Assembly (NCBI GenBank): GCA_963723455.1
Contig: CAVRQM010000001.1
Location: forward strand, 1,364,001 to 1,428,000
Length of the DNA: 64,000 bases
Source: CAVRQM01 sp963723455
Lineage (GTDB): Bacteria > Pseudomonadota > Alphaproteobacteria > Acetobacterales > Acetobacteraceae
Direction of reading: 5' to 3'
The first letter of the stretch is position 1. Every line of letters starts with the position of its first letter. Of the stretch, positions 1 through 9,225 are shown in pieces. The notes under the pieces were generated by a model that saw nothing but the letters and a program-made list of their open reading frames with translations, did no database searches and was not told the DNA's origin. Position numbers and translations under genes: made by a program.

Positions 1-720
1 CGCTTCGGCCGCGGCGGCGAACCCGGCGATCGCCGCCAGCGCCGGCGTGCCGCCGCGCCGACCGCGCTCCTGCCCGCCGCCGGCGATCAGCGGGCGCAGC
101 GCCGACGCGGCCTGCGCCGACAGCAGCAGCGCGCCCGCGCCGGCCGGGCCGCCGAGCTTGTGCGAGGACAACGCCGCGCTGGCCGCGCCAAGAGCGGCGA
201 AGTCCAGGCCGGTCCGCCCGGCCGCCTGCACCGCGTCCACATGCAGCCACGCGCCATGCCGGGCGCACAGCGCCGCCGCTGCCGCCGCCGGCTGCATCAC
301 GCCGGTCTCATTGTTGGCCAGCATCAGGCAGACCAGCGCCGGACCGCCCTGCGCCAGCAGCGCCGACAGCGCCGACAAATCCGCCACGCCCTCGCCATCG
401 ACCGGCAGGATCGCCGCGTCCGCCGCGGCGGCGCGCACCGCGTCGTGTTCGGTGGCCCCGACGATCAGCCGCCGCCCGTCGCACAGGCCGTGCATCGCCA
501 GCGCATTCGCCTCGGTGCCGCCCGAGGTGAACACCACGCCGCCCGCCGCGGCCCCGAACCGCGCCGCGACGGCCTCGCGCGCATCCTCCAGCAACCGCCG
601 CGCGGCGCGGCCGGCGGCGTGGACCGAGGACGGGTTGCCGGGGGCGGACAGCGCCCGCAGCACGGCGTCGCGCGCCTGCGGGCGGAGCGGCTCGGAGGCG
701 TTGGCGTCCAGATAGACCAT
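1..720 (-). CDS. Cysteine desulfurase (NifS/IscS-like), 3' end outside window
   Basis: This PLP enzyme takes sulfur from L-cysteine for Fe-S cluster and other sulfur-transfer pathways. The 240 visible codons read cleanly from ATG at 720. They begin MVYLDANASEP, carry the SGGTEANALAMH cofactor-binding motif near residues 66-77, the PLP-stacking His in ATEHDAV (about 92), the aspartate in HVDAVQ (about 162) and the Schiff-base lysine in SSHKLGGPAG (K188). The catalytic-cysteine loop lies beyond the window edge, so class I and class II cannot be separated. The gene is divergent from the hydrolase at 1081. In related genomes a similar pair sits next to suf genes, so an Fe-S role is likely but inferred. 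Confidence 0.9.
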   Translation of the reverse strand, partial: MVYLDANASEPLRPQARDAVLRALSAPGNPSSVHAAGRAARRLLEDAREAVAARFGAAAGGVVFTSGGTEANALAMHGLCDGRRLIVGATEHDAVRAAAADAAILPVDGEGVADLSALSALLAQGGPALVCLMLANNETGVMQPAAAAAALCARHGAWLHVDAVQAAGRTGLDFAALGAASAALSSHKLGGPAGAGALLLSAQAASALRPLIAGGGQERGRRGGTPALAAIAGFAAAAEA

Positions 721-1080
721 GGCCCAACATAGGCCGGGCGGGCCGGCGCGGGGACCAGGCGCGCGCAGAAACCGCCAGCCGCGCGCAAAAACATGAAGGG
801 TATGCGACATTTCCATTATGGAATCGCGTCCCGCGCGCCCTATAGTCTGGGTCCGGAGCGGACCGCCGGAGCGTTCGGACGGTTCAGGACGGCGATCTGA
901 AGAAAGCCTGGTCGAGCAGGGGGCAGACCTGTCCGGTTCTTAATGGGAACCGGCTGGCATGCCTCCTTGGCGGCACATCGGCATGGTCCCATGTGTAACG
1001 CCTGTGTCACGATCTGGCGGCACGGCCGGTATTGGGTCGCCCAGTCGTGGGGCGAGCGTTGAAAGCGGATTTCGATACAC
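721..1080. promoter_or_regulatory. Divergent intergenic region with candidate operator and hairpin
   Basis: This 360-bp gap separates the leftward cysteine desulfurase from the rightward hydrolase. At 811-823 there is a perfect 13-bp palindrome, TTCCATTATGGAA, in a locally AT-rich patch that could be an operator. At 933-953 a 7-bp stem (CCGGTTC / GAACCGG) with a 7-base loop lies in the leader of the rightward gene; no T-run follows, so it is not a typical terminator. A TATAGT hexamer at 841 could be a -10 element, but I cannot pair it with a good -35. No ORF with a recognisable product is present. Confidence 0.4.
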
Positions 1081-1746
1081 ATGCCTGAAGTGATGTTTGC
1101 CGGCCCCGACGGGCGGCTGGAGGGTCGCTATCACCACTCCAAGGAGAGCGGCGCCCCGCTGGCGCTGATCCTGCACCCGCACCCGCTGCATGGCGGCACG
1201 ATGAACAACCGCATCGCCTATTCGATGTACCAGGCGTTCCAGCGCCTCGGCTTCTCGGTAATGCGGTTCAATTTCCGTGGCGTCGGCCGCAGCCAGGGCC
1301 GCTATGACGGCGGCCACGGCGAGATCAGCGACGCCGCGGCGGCGCTGGACTGGATGCAGGCGGTCAACCCGAACCAGGGCGGCCTGTGGATTGCCGGCTA
1401 CCAGTTCGGCGCGTTCGTCGGCATGCAGCTGCTGATGCGCCGGCCCGAGATTTCCGGCTGGGTCAGCGTGGCCCCGCCCGCCAACCACTACGATTTCGGC
1501 TTCCTGGCGCCCTGCCCGTGCGGCGGGCTGATGCTGCATGGCGACGCTGACGAGCTGGTGCCGGAGCCGGCGGTCAAGAAGCTGGTGGACAAGCTGAACA
1601 CGCAGAAGAACGTGACGGTCGACTACCGCATCTTCGCCGGCGCGGACCACGTCTTCGCCAGCCACGCCGACGCGGTGGCCGAGGCGATCGACGATCACGT
1701 GAAGCGCACGATGGCGCGCAAGACGATGGCGCTGGCCGCGGACTGA
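1081..1746 (+). CDS. Alpha/beta-hydrolase-fold protein (COG2945-like), nucleophile replaced by Gln
   Basis: A 221-residue intact ORF of the short dienelactone-hydrolase-like family often found beside Fe-S assembly genes. It has HPHPLHGGTMNN (about 32-43), the RFNFRGVGRSQG strand-loop and the C-terminal GADHVF containing the catalytic-type His. At the nucleophile elbow the sequence is AGYQFGA instead of GxSxG, so position 108 is Gln (codon cag) and ordinary serine-hydrolase chemistry is unlikely from this residue. A CPCGG cysteine pair lies near residue 144. The gene stands alone on its strand and is divergent from the cysteine desulfurase. The real role is unknown. Confidence 0.8.
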   Translation: MPEVMFAGPDGRLEGRYHHSKESGAPLALILHPHPLHGGTMNNRIAYSMYQAFQRLGFSVMRFNFRGVGRSQGRYDGGHGEISDAAAALDWMQAVNPNQGGLWIAGYQFGAFVGMQLLMRRPEISGWVSVAPPANHYDFGFLAPCPCGGLMLHGDADELVPEPAVKKLVDKLNTQKNVTVDYRIFAGADHVFASHADAVAEAIDDHVKRTMARKTMALAAD

Positions 1747-1881
1747 CGGAAAAGACGGGCTGACGGACTGACGCGCCTGCCGGCCAGCGCCGCGCGAACT
1801 CCGCGGCGGCGCAGGCACGCAGTCGGGCGCGACGGCGGGCCCCATTCGGCGCGGCAAGGCTCGCCTCGCCGGCGTGTTGAC

Positions 1882-3195
1882 GTGCCCGCGCACGACCTGC
1901 ACACCCGCGCGGTGAGCGCGTTCCTGACCAATGTGCGCCTGCTCGACCCGGCCTGCGGGCTCGACCAGCCCGGCGAGCTGCTGGTGCGCGACGGGCGCAT
2001 CGCCGATCTCGGCGCCGCGCTGGGCCGCCCGGACGGGGTGGCGGTCATCGACGGCGAGGGAGGCATCCTCTGCCCCGGCCTGGTGGACATGCGCGCCGAC
2101 GTGGGCGAACCCGGCGGCGCGGGGCGCGAGACGGTGCCCTCCGCTGCCCGCGCCGCCGCCGCCGGCGGCATCACCACGCTGGCCGCCCTGCCCGACACCG
2201 ATCCGGCGGTGGACGAACCCGCCCTGGTCCGCCTTCTGCGCGCCCGCGGCGAGGAGACCGGCAGCGTGGCCATCCTGCCGTACGCCGCCGCCACGCGCGG
2301 CTGCGCCGGCGAGGCGCTGGCGGAATACGGGCTGCTGCGCGAAGCCGGGGCGGTGGCGTTCACCGATGGCCGCCGCGCGATCGGCTCCGCCCGGCTGCTG
2401 CGCGCCGCCCTGCTCTACGCGCGCGGGTTCGGCGCGATGATCGTGCAGCACCCGGAGGATCCCAGCCTGGCCGCCGGCGGAGCGGCGACCGAGGGCGAGC
2501 GCGCCACCCGCATGGGCCTGCCGGGCATCCCGGCCGAGGCCGAGGCCATCCTGGTCGCCCGCGACATCGCGCTGGCCCGGCTGACCGGCGGCGCGATCCA
2601 TTTCGCCCACGTCTCGACAGCCGCCGCGCTGGCCGAGATCCGGCGCGCCAAGGATGCCGGCCTGCGCGTCACCTGCGATACCGCGCCGCCCTATTTCGAC
2701 CTGAACGAGACGGCGATCGGCGACTACCGGACCTATGCCAAGCTGTCGCCGCCGCTGCGCGCCGAGGCGGACCGGCTGGCGGTGCTGGCCGGGCTGGCCG
2801 ACGGCGCCATCGACGCCATCGCCAGCGACCACCAGCCGCGCGACGCCGACGACAAGCGCCTGCCGTTCGCGCAGGCGGCGGCGGGCGGCGCCGGGCTGAC
2901 CACGCTGCTCGGCATCACGCTGGCCCAGGTCCATGCCGGATCGCTCGGCCTGGCGCGCGCGATCGAACTGCTGACGGTCCGCCCCGCCCGCCTGCTGGGC
3001 AGCGAGGCCGGCACGCTGGCGCGCGGCGCAGCGGCGGATCTGGTCCTGCTCGACCTGGACCGTGCCTGGCGGGTCGAGTCCGGGCGCCTGCCGGGCTGGG
3101 CGCAGAACACCCCGTTCGACGGCCGCGCGCTGGAGGGGCGGGTGCGCGGCACCTGGAAGGCCGGACGCCGCGTGTATGGTGCCGATGGCGGCTGA
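1882..3195 (+). CDS. pyrC: Dihydroorotase-like amidohydrolase lacking the HxH metal motif
   Basis: Dihydroorotase closes carbamoyl-aspartate to dihydroorotate in pyrimidine synthesis. This 437-residue protein aligns by eye across the amidohydrolase barrel: GILCPGLVDM near residue 60, PDTDP (about 110), HFAHVSTAAAL and SDHQPRDAD. The first metal-binding motif, normally DxHxHxRePG, reads DMRADVGEPG, so both histidines are gone. The same GEPG form occurs in many alphaproteobacterial proteins annotated as PyrC. It may be a non-catalytic partner of aspartate carbamoyltransferase, like PyrC' of pseudomonads; that is inference, and no pyrB is visible here. The GTG at 1882 is the longest start; GTG at 1912 is also possible. 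Confidence 0.8.
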   Translation: MPAHDLHTRAVSAFLTNVRLLDPACGLDQPGELLVRDGRIADLGAALGRPDGVAVIDGEGGILCPGLVDMRADVGEPGGAGRETVPSAARAAAAGGITTLAALPDTDPAVDEPALVRLLRARGEETGSVAILPYAAATRGCAGEALAEYGLLREAGAVAFTDGRRAIGSARLLRAALLYARGFGAMIVQHPEDPSLAAGGAATEGERATRMGLPGIPAEAEAILVARDIALARLTGGAIHFAHVSTAAALAEIRRAKDAGLRVTCDTAPPYFDLNETAIGDYRTYAKLSPPLRAEADRLAVLAGLADGAIDAIASDHQPRDADDKRLPFAQAAAGGAGLTTLLGITLAQVHAGSLGLARAIELLTVRPARLLGSEAGTLARGAAADLVLLDLDRAWRVESGRLPGWAQNTPFDGRALEGRVRGTWKAGRRVYGADGG

Positions 3196-3225
3196 GGCAG
3201 CGTCGGCAACTGAGGGAGGGTCGGC

Positions 3226-4179
3226 GTGGGCGTGATGATCGACGGCGTCTGGCGCGATGAGTGGTACGACACCGGGCGCACCGGCGGCGCGTTCGTGCGC
3301 ACCGACCCGCAGTTCCGCGAAGCAGTCACGGCGGACGGCCGCTCCGGCTTCGCGGCCGAGGCGGGCCGCTACCATCTGTATGTCTCGCTGGCCTGCCCCT
3401 GGGCCAGCCGCGCGGTGATCGTCCGTCGCCTGAAGCGCCTGGAGCCGGTCGTCGGGATGACCGTCGTGGACCCGCTGATGCTGGAGCGCGGCTGGGTGTT
3501 TTCCGCCGCCGATCCCGACCCGATCCTGGGCGCCGCCGCCCTGTCCGAGCTGTACGCCGCCGCCCGGCCCGGCTATAGCGGGCGCGTCACCGTGCCGCTG
3601 CTCTGGGACCGGCAGCGCCGCACCATCGTCAGCAACAAATCCTCCGACATCATCCGCATGTTCAACCGCGCCTTCGACGGCGTCGGCGGGGACGCGCGGG
3701 TGGACTTCTATCCCGACGACCTGGCGGCCGAGATCGACGCCATCAACGCGGTGATCTACGACCGGGTGAACAACGGCGTGTACAAGGCGGGTTTCGCCAC
3801 GAAGCAGGAGCCGTACGAGGCCGCATGCCGTGCGCTGTTCGCGACGCTTGACGACCTGGAGGAACGCCTGGCCTCACGCCGCTATCTGTGCGGCGCTCGC
3901 ATCACCGAGGCGGACTGGCGGCTGTTCACCACGCTGGTCCGCTTCGACGCGGTCTATCACGGCCACTTCAAATGCAACCTGCGCCACCTCTGGGACTATC
4001 CGAACCTTTGGGACTACGCGCGCGAGCTGTATCAGGCGCCCGGCGTGGCCGGGACGGTGAACCTCGACCACATCAAGCGGCACTATTATGTCAGCCAGCG
4101 GACGATCAACCCGAGCCAGGTGGTGCCGCTCGGCCCGGCGCTGGATTTCACCGCCCCGCACGGTCGCGGGCGGCGGTAG
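3226..4179 (+). CDS. yqjG: Glutathionyl-hydroquinone reductase (xi-class GST)
   Basis: This cytosolic thioltransferase reduces glutathionyl-hydroquinones and uses a cysteine instead of the tyrosine or serine of ordinary GSTs. The 317-residue ORF is intact and of normal family length. The signature SLACPWASR places the catalytic Cys at residue 57. The conserved VSNKSSDIIRMFN segment follows in the thioredoxin fold, and the C-terminal helical domain ends with the typical YYVSQRTINPS stretch. It starts at GTG 3226; an ATG three codons downstream is equally plausible. It follows the dihydroorotase-like gene by 30 bp and may be co-transcribed, with no obvious functional link. Confidence 0.9.
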   Translation: MGVMIDGVWRDEWYDTGRTGGAFVRTDPQFREAVTADGRSGFAAEAGRYHLYVSLACPWASRAVIVRRLKRLEPVVGMTVVDPLMLERGWVFSAADPDPILGAAALSELYAAARPGYSGRVTVPLLWDRQRRTIVSNKSSDIIRMFNRAFDGVGGDARVDFYPDDLAAEIDAINAVIYDRVNNGVYKAGFATKQEPYEAACRALFATLDDLEERLASRRYLCGARITEADWRLFTTLVRFDAVYHGHFKCNLRHLWDYPNLWDYARELYQAPGVAGTVNLDHIKRHYYVSQRTINPSQVVPLGPALDFTAPHGRGRR

Positions 4180-4192
4180 CCCGGTCTCGGAA

Positions 4193-4513
4193 CTAGCCCA
4201 GCATGGCGATCAGCGCCACGCCAAGCACGCCGGCGCGCGCCAGGCCCAGTCCGCCGTCGCCATGCGCCAGCTCGGCGGTCAGCTGCGTCGCCGATGCCCC
4301 GGCCATCACCGCGCCGCCCAGCCGGCGCGTCCCTCGGCACGCCATCATGGCGCCGCCCGCCATTTCCGCCGCGCCGGCCATCTGCCGCTGCTGCGGGGTC
4401 CAGCCCCAATGGCGGTACAGCCGGACATAGCCGGGATTGCCGGCCAGCTTGTCGGCGCCGGCCACCGCCATGCCGATCCCCACCAGCGGCACCAGGTATC
4501 GCCAGGCGCTCAT
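4193..4513 (-). CDS. Small DoxX-like membrane protein
   Basis: A 106-residue hydrophobic protein. It has an N-terminal segment WRYLVPLVGIGMAVAGADKLA, a central MAGAAEMAGGAMMA stretch and a C-terminal hydrophobic helix ending LGVALIAMLG, so about three to four membrane segments. Size and pattern (GxxKLxGNP... then AGxxEMxGG) resemble DoxX/DUF417-type inner-membrane proteins of unknown function. It is convergent with the glutathionyl-hydroquinone reductase (13-bp gap) and divergent from plsY. Confidence 0.65.
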   Translation of the reverse strand: MSAWRYLVPLVGIGMAVAGADKLAGNPGYVRLYRHWGWTPQQRQMAGAAEMAGGAMMACRGTRRLGGAVMAGASATQLTAELAHGDGGLGLARAGVLGVALIAMLG

Positions 4514-4613
4514 GCGCGCGCTCCCTTTTCAATGGCACACGGCCAGCAGCGCCGCCGCGCCACGGAAGTTGCGGCGGTTTGCCAGCGGCGCGGCGCGGCG
4601 CGACACTGATCCC

Positions 4614-5200
4614 ATGCTGATCGCCGCCGCCGCCCTTGGCTACCTGCTCGGCTCGATCCCGTTCGGGCTGCTGCTGACCCGCGCCGCCGGGCTGGGCGAC
4701 ATCGGCGCGTCGGCTCCGGCAATATCGGCGCCACCAACGTGCTGCGCACCGGCCACCGCGGCGCTGGCGCTCGCCACGCTGCTGCTGGACGGCGCCAAGG
4801 GGGCCGCCGCCGTGCTGCTCGGCCTGCGCCCTGGCCGGGCGGGCGGGACTCGCGGTCGGCGGCCTGGCGGCGGTGCTGGGCCATCTGTTCCCGGTCTGGC
4901 TCGGATTTCGCGGCGGCAAGGGGGTGGCGACCGGCTTCGGCGTGATGATCGCCGCCAGCCCGCTGGCCGGTCTCGCCGCCGGCGCGGTGTGGATCGCGGT
5001 CGCGGCGGCCACCCGCCTGTCCTCGGCCGGCGCGCTGTCCGCGTTTGTCGTCGCACCGCTGCTGGCCTGGGCGTCTGGGCGCGCGGCCGCTGGTGATCGC
5101 GCTGGCCGGCTGCGTGGCGGTGCTGGTCTGGGCGCGCCACCACGCCAACATCCGCCGCCTGCTGGCCGGCACCGAGCCGCGCATCGGCCACAAGGCGTAA
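4614..5200 (+). CDS. plsY: Glycerol-3-phosphate acyltransferase PlsY (frameshifted in this read)
   Basis: PlsY moves an acyl group from acyl-phosphate to glycerol-3-phosphate, the first step of phospholipid synthesis, in the inner membrane. The start MLIAAAALGYLLGSIPFGLL is typical. The conserved GSGNIGATNVLRTG motif appears in another frame near 4717-4757, DGAKGAAAVLLGLR back in the first frame, then GHLFPVWLGFRGGKGVATG near 4875-4930 and the C-terminal HHANIRRLLAGTEPRIGHK before the stop at 5198-5200. At least four single-base shifts (near 4705, 4760, 4830, 5085) break the ORF. PlsY is essential in most bacteria, so I read these as sequence errors. Confidence 0.85.
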
Positions 5201-5208
5201 GGTCGGGC

Positions 5209-6394
5209 TTGACGCAGGACGACATCGACCGGCTGCGCCTGGCGCGCACCGAGGGCGTGGGTCCGATCACCTACCGCCGCCTGCTGCAGCGCTATGGCTC
5301 GGCGGCGGCGGCGCTGGAGGCGTTGCCCGGCCTGGCCCGGGCCGGCGGCCGCGACGCCCCGGCCGCCATCCCCAGCCGCGACACGGCGCGGCGCGAGATC
5401 GACCGGCTCGGCAAGCTGGGCGCGCGCGCTGCTGTTCCTGGGCCAGCCCGGTATCCGCCGCTGCTGGCATTGCTGGACGACGCGCCCCCGGCGATCGCAG
5501 TGCAGGGCCGCGTCGCCGCGCTGTCCGCCCGCGCGGTTGCCGTGGTCGGCAGCCGCAACGCCAGCGCCAACGGCCAGCGCCTGGCCGAGGCGCTGGCGCA
5601 GGAACTGGCGCAGGCCGGGCTGGTCGTGGTGTCCGGCATGGCGCGCGGCATCGACGCGGCCGCCCATGCCGGGGCGCTCGCTGGCCGCCCGCCGGCCGCG
5701 CCGCACGGTGGCCTGCGTCGCCGGCGGCCTGGACCAGCCCTACCCGCCGGAAAACGCCGATCTGCAGGCCCGCGTCGTCGCCGAGGGCGGCGCGGTGGTG
5801 GCCGAGGCGCCGCTCGGCACCGCCCCGCAGGCCCGGCATTTCCCGCGCCGCAACCGCATCATCGCCGGCCTGTCGCTGGGCGTGGTGGTGGTCGAGGCGG
5901 CGCTGCGCTCCGGCAGCCTGACCACCGCGCGGCTGGCGCAGGATGCCGGGCGCGAGCTGTTCGCCGTCCCGGGCAGCCCGCTCGACCCGCGCTGCCGCGG
6001 CTCCAACGACCTGATCCGCCAGGGCGCGCACCTGACCGAGACTGCCGCCGACATGCTGGACAACCTGCCCGACCACCCGCAGCGTCAGGGCGTCGCGCGC
6101 CTGCCGCTGTTCGCCCGCGGCGGGCGCGCCGCCACCCGGCCTGGCGGAGCCGTCGGCGGACATCGACTGGGCGGCCGATGTCGCCGCCCGCGACCCTGGA
6201 GCGGGCGCGGCATTGCGGTGCTGGAATTGCTGGGTCCGGCGCCGACCCCGATTGACGATCTGGTGCGGCGCTGCCAGTTCTCCGCTCCCGCGGTCATGTC
6301 GGTGCTGCTCGACCTCGAGCTGGCCGGCCGCGTGGAATCGCTGCCCGGAGGCCGGGTGGCGCTGCTGGCCGAGCCTCGGCGGCAGCCTGGCTAA
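5209..6394 (+). CDS. dprA: DNA-processing protein DprA (frameshifted)
   Basis: DprA binds incoming single-stranded DNA and loads RecA during transformation. It starts at TTG 5209, eight bases after plsY. The N-terminal SAM-like part (EGVGPITYRRLLQRYG) is followed by the Rossmann-fold hallmarks VVGSRNAS (about 5550-5573) and SGMARGIDAAAHAG (about 5633-5674), then FPRRNRIIAGLS and FAVPGSPLDPRCRGSN. The C-terminal winged-helix domain (AVLELLGPAPTPIDDLV) ends at 6394. Frame changes occur near 5430, 5685 and 6115-6190. The order plsY-dprA-topA is common in alphaproteobacteria and suggests one transcript. A working copy would imply potential competence, but no com genes are visible. Confidence 0.85.
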
Positions 6395-6419
6395 GCTCGC
6401 GCCAAGCTGACAGGACGCA

Positions 6420-9102
6420 ATGCCGGACGTCGTCGTCGTCGAATCACCCGCCAAGGCCAAGACCATCAACAAATATCTCGGCGACGGGTTCACCGTGCTG
6501 GCCAGCTTCGGCCATGTCCGCGACCTGCCGCCGAAGGACGGCAGCGGTGCGCCCGGACGCAGGATTTCGCGATGGACTGGGCCGCCGACGAGCGCGGCCA
6601 GAAGCAGGTCGCGGCCATCGCCAAGCGCCCTGAAGGGCGCCGGCACGCTGTACCTGGCCACCGACCCGGACCGCGAGGGCGAGGCGATCAGCTGGCATGT
6701 CCGCGCCATGCTGGACGAAAAGCACCTGCTGCGCGGCAAGACCGTACGACGCATAACCTTCAACGAGATCACCCGCACCGCCGTCCGCTACGCGATGGCG
6801 CATCCGCGCGACCTCGACCTGCCGCTGATCGAGGCCTATCTGGCGCGCCGGGCGCTGGATTATCTGGTGGGCTTCACCCTCTCGCCGGTGCTGTGGCGCA
6901 AGCTGCCGGGCAGCAAGAGCGCCGGGCGGGTGCAGTCGGTGGCGCTGCGCCTGATCGCCGAGCGCGAAGCCGAGATCGAGGTTTTTCGCCCGCGCGAGTA
7001 CTGGACCGTCGAGGCGGCGCTTGCGCACGCCGCTGGGCGCGCCCGTTCACCGCGCGGCTGACGCATCTGGACGGCAAGCGCCTGGACCAGTTCGACCTGG
7101 CCGACGCCGCGAAGGCCGAGCGCGCCCGCGCTCGCGGTGCAGGCGGGCGAGTTCGCCGTCGCGTCGATCGAGCGCCGCCGCGTCAAGCGCAACCCGCCCG
7201 CGCCCTTCACCACCTCGACCTTGCAGCAGGAGGCCTCGCGCAAGCTGGGGTTCGGCGCGCAGCAGACCATGCGGGCCGCCCAGCAGCTCTACGAAGGCGT
7301 GGATATCGGCGGCGAGACCACTGGCCTGATCACCTACATGCGCACCGACGGCGTGCAGATGGCGCGCGAGGCGATCGCCGCGATCCGCGACCATGTGCGC
7401 GATGCGTATGGGCGCAGACTATGTTCCCGGCGCGGCCCGCGAATACACCAGCAAGGCCAAGAACGCGCAGGAAGCGCATGAGGCGATCCGCCCGACCGAC
7501 GTGGACCGCACGCCCTGAGGCGGTCGCCCGCTATCTCGGCCCGGAGCAGCGGCGGCTGTACGAGCTGGTCTGGAAGCGCGCCGTGGCCAGCCAGATGCAG
7601 TCGGCCGAACTGGATCAGGTCGCGGTCGAGATCGCCGATCCGGCCAAGCCGCAGCGGCCCGCGCCTGCGCGCCAACGGCTCGGTCATCGCCTTCGACGGT
7701 TTCCTGAAGCTGTATCGCGAGGGCCGCGACGACGCGCCGGAGGGCGAGGACGAGGACCGGATGCTGCCGCCGATGGCCGAGCGCGACCCGCTCCGGCTGC
7801 GGCGAGGCCACGGCCGACCAGCATTTCACCCAGCCGCCGCCGCGCTACTCCGAGGCCAGCCTGGTCAAGAAGATGGAGGAGCTGGGCATCGGCCGCCCCT
7901 CCACCTATGCCTCGATCCTGAACGTGCTGACGCAGCGCGGCTATGCGAGGCTGGAGAACCGGCGCTTCGTGCCGGAGGATCGCGGGCGGCTGGTGACCGC
8001 GTTCCTGACCAGCTTCTTCGAACGCTACGTCGACGTGAACTTCACCGCCGGGCTGGAGGAACAGCTCGACGACATCTCCGGCGGCCGCGCCGACTGGCGG
8101 GCGGTGATGCGCGCTTTCTGGGCGGATTTTTCCCGCGCCATCGAGCAGACGCGCGACCTGAAGATCAGCGACGTGATCGAGGCGCTGGACCAGGATCTCG
8201 GCCCGCATTTCTTCCCCGCCCGCGCGGACGGCACCGACCCGCGGCTGTGCCCGGCCTGCCACGCCGGCCGGCTCGGGCTGAAGCTGGGGCGGCACGGCAG
8301 CTTCATCGGCTGCTCCAACTACCCGGAATGCCAGTACACCCGCCGGCTCGCCATCGAGAACGGCGAGGGCGATGCCGAGACCCTGCGCGAGGGCATGCGC
8401 ACGCTGGGCCGCCATCCGGAAACCGGCGAGGACATCACCGTGCGGCGCGGTCCGTATGGCCTGTACGTGCAGCAGGGCGAGCAGGAGAAGGACAGCAAGA
8501 CCAAGCCGCGCCGCACCTCGCTGCCGAAGGGCGTGGAGGGCGACACGATCACGCTGGAACAGGCGCTGGGCCTGCTCAGCCTGCCGCGCATCGTGGGCAT
8601 CCACCCGGAGGCGCGGGAGCCGATCGAGGCCGGGATCGGCCGCTTCGGGCCGTATGTGAAGATGGGCGGCATCTTCGCCTCGCTGGACCGGGACGACGAC
8701 GTGCTGGCGGTCGGGCATGAACCGCGCCGTGGAGGTGCTGGCGAAGAAGCTGGCCAGCGTGCGGGCGCTGGGCGCGCATCCGAAGGATGCGCGAGCCGGT
8801 GCTGGTGCGGAAGGGCCGGTTCGGGCCGTATGCGCAGCACAACGGCACGGTGGCCAACCTGCCGCGCGACGTGATGATGGACGACATTACCCTGACCGAG
8901 GCGGTGGCGCTGCTGGCCGAGCGCGGCAAGCCGCTGAAGGCGAAGGGCAAGACCCGCGGCAAGGCCAAGGCGGCCGCCAAGCCGGCGGCGGCGAAAGCCG
9001 CCGGCCGCGCCGGCGCGCAAGGCCGACGGCCAAGAAGCCGGCGGCAAGAGAAGGCGAAGCAGAAGCCGGCCGCAAGGAGACCGCCGCCGGCCTGGCGCGT
9101 AG
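6420..9102 (+). CDS. topA: DNA topoisomerase I (frameshifted)
   Basis: Type IA topoisomerase that relaxes negative supercoils. The TOPRIM domain begins MPDVVVVESPAKAKTINKYL and continues with LATDPDREGEAISWH (about 6655-6695). The catalytic tyrosine lies in GLITYMRTDGV (about 7322-7354). LGIGRPSTYASIL marks the active-site rim (about 7882-7920). One four-cysteine zinc ribbon (CPACHAGRL ... GCSNYPECQY) lies near 8249-8337, and an Ala/Lys-rich tail follows at about 8940-9100. About ten frame changes split it. The total span fits a protein of about 890 residues, normal for the family. The stop at 9100-9102 is my best guess because the tail itself is shifted. Confidence 0.88.
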
Positions 9103-9123
9103 GCCCAACGGCCCTCACCCAGG

Positions 9124-9148
9124 CCGCCTGCCCGTGGCGGGTAGGCGG
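9124..9148 (+). repeat. Strong hairpin in topA-rnr junction, possibly REP-like
   Basis: A 10-bp stem (CCGCCTGCCC at 9124-9133 with GGGTAGGCGG at 9139-9148, one G-T pair) has a 5-base loop. It is preceded by CGGCCCTCACCC, similar to the flank of the repetitive elements near 18.49 and 60.12 kb. No T-run follows. It may be a palindromic repeat, a processing site or a weak terminator between topA and rnr. Confidence 0.4.
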
Positions 9149-9225
9149 ATCCCCCCCTCAGGCGAGAGGCCGGCTGAGCGACGCGGTTCGGTTCGCGCGC
9201 CACCCGACTGCCCCGACCGGTGATC

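Noticed and set aside
811..823. IscR or Zur operator
   Set aside because: The palindrome does not match the consensus I know for either regulator, so it is reported only as an unassigned palindrome.
940..3375. An 811-codon open frame on the minus strand
   Set aside because: It lies opposite two intact recognisable genes; its sequence is Arg/Ala/Gly-rich low complexity with no motif. Long antisense frames are expected in DNA of this GC content.
6420..9102. Programmed frameshifting or a true topA pseudogene
   Set aside because: There are about ten shifts in both directions at unrelated sites, and neighbouring essential genes are equally broken; this pattern fits sequence error, not a recoding signal.
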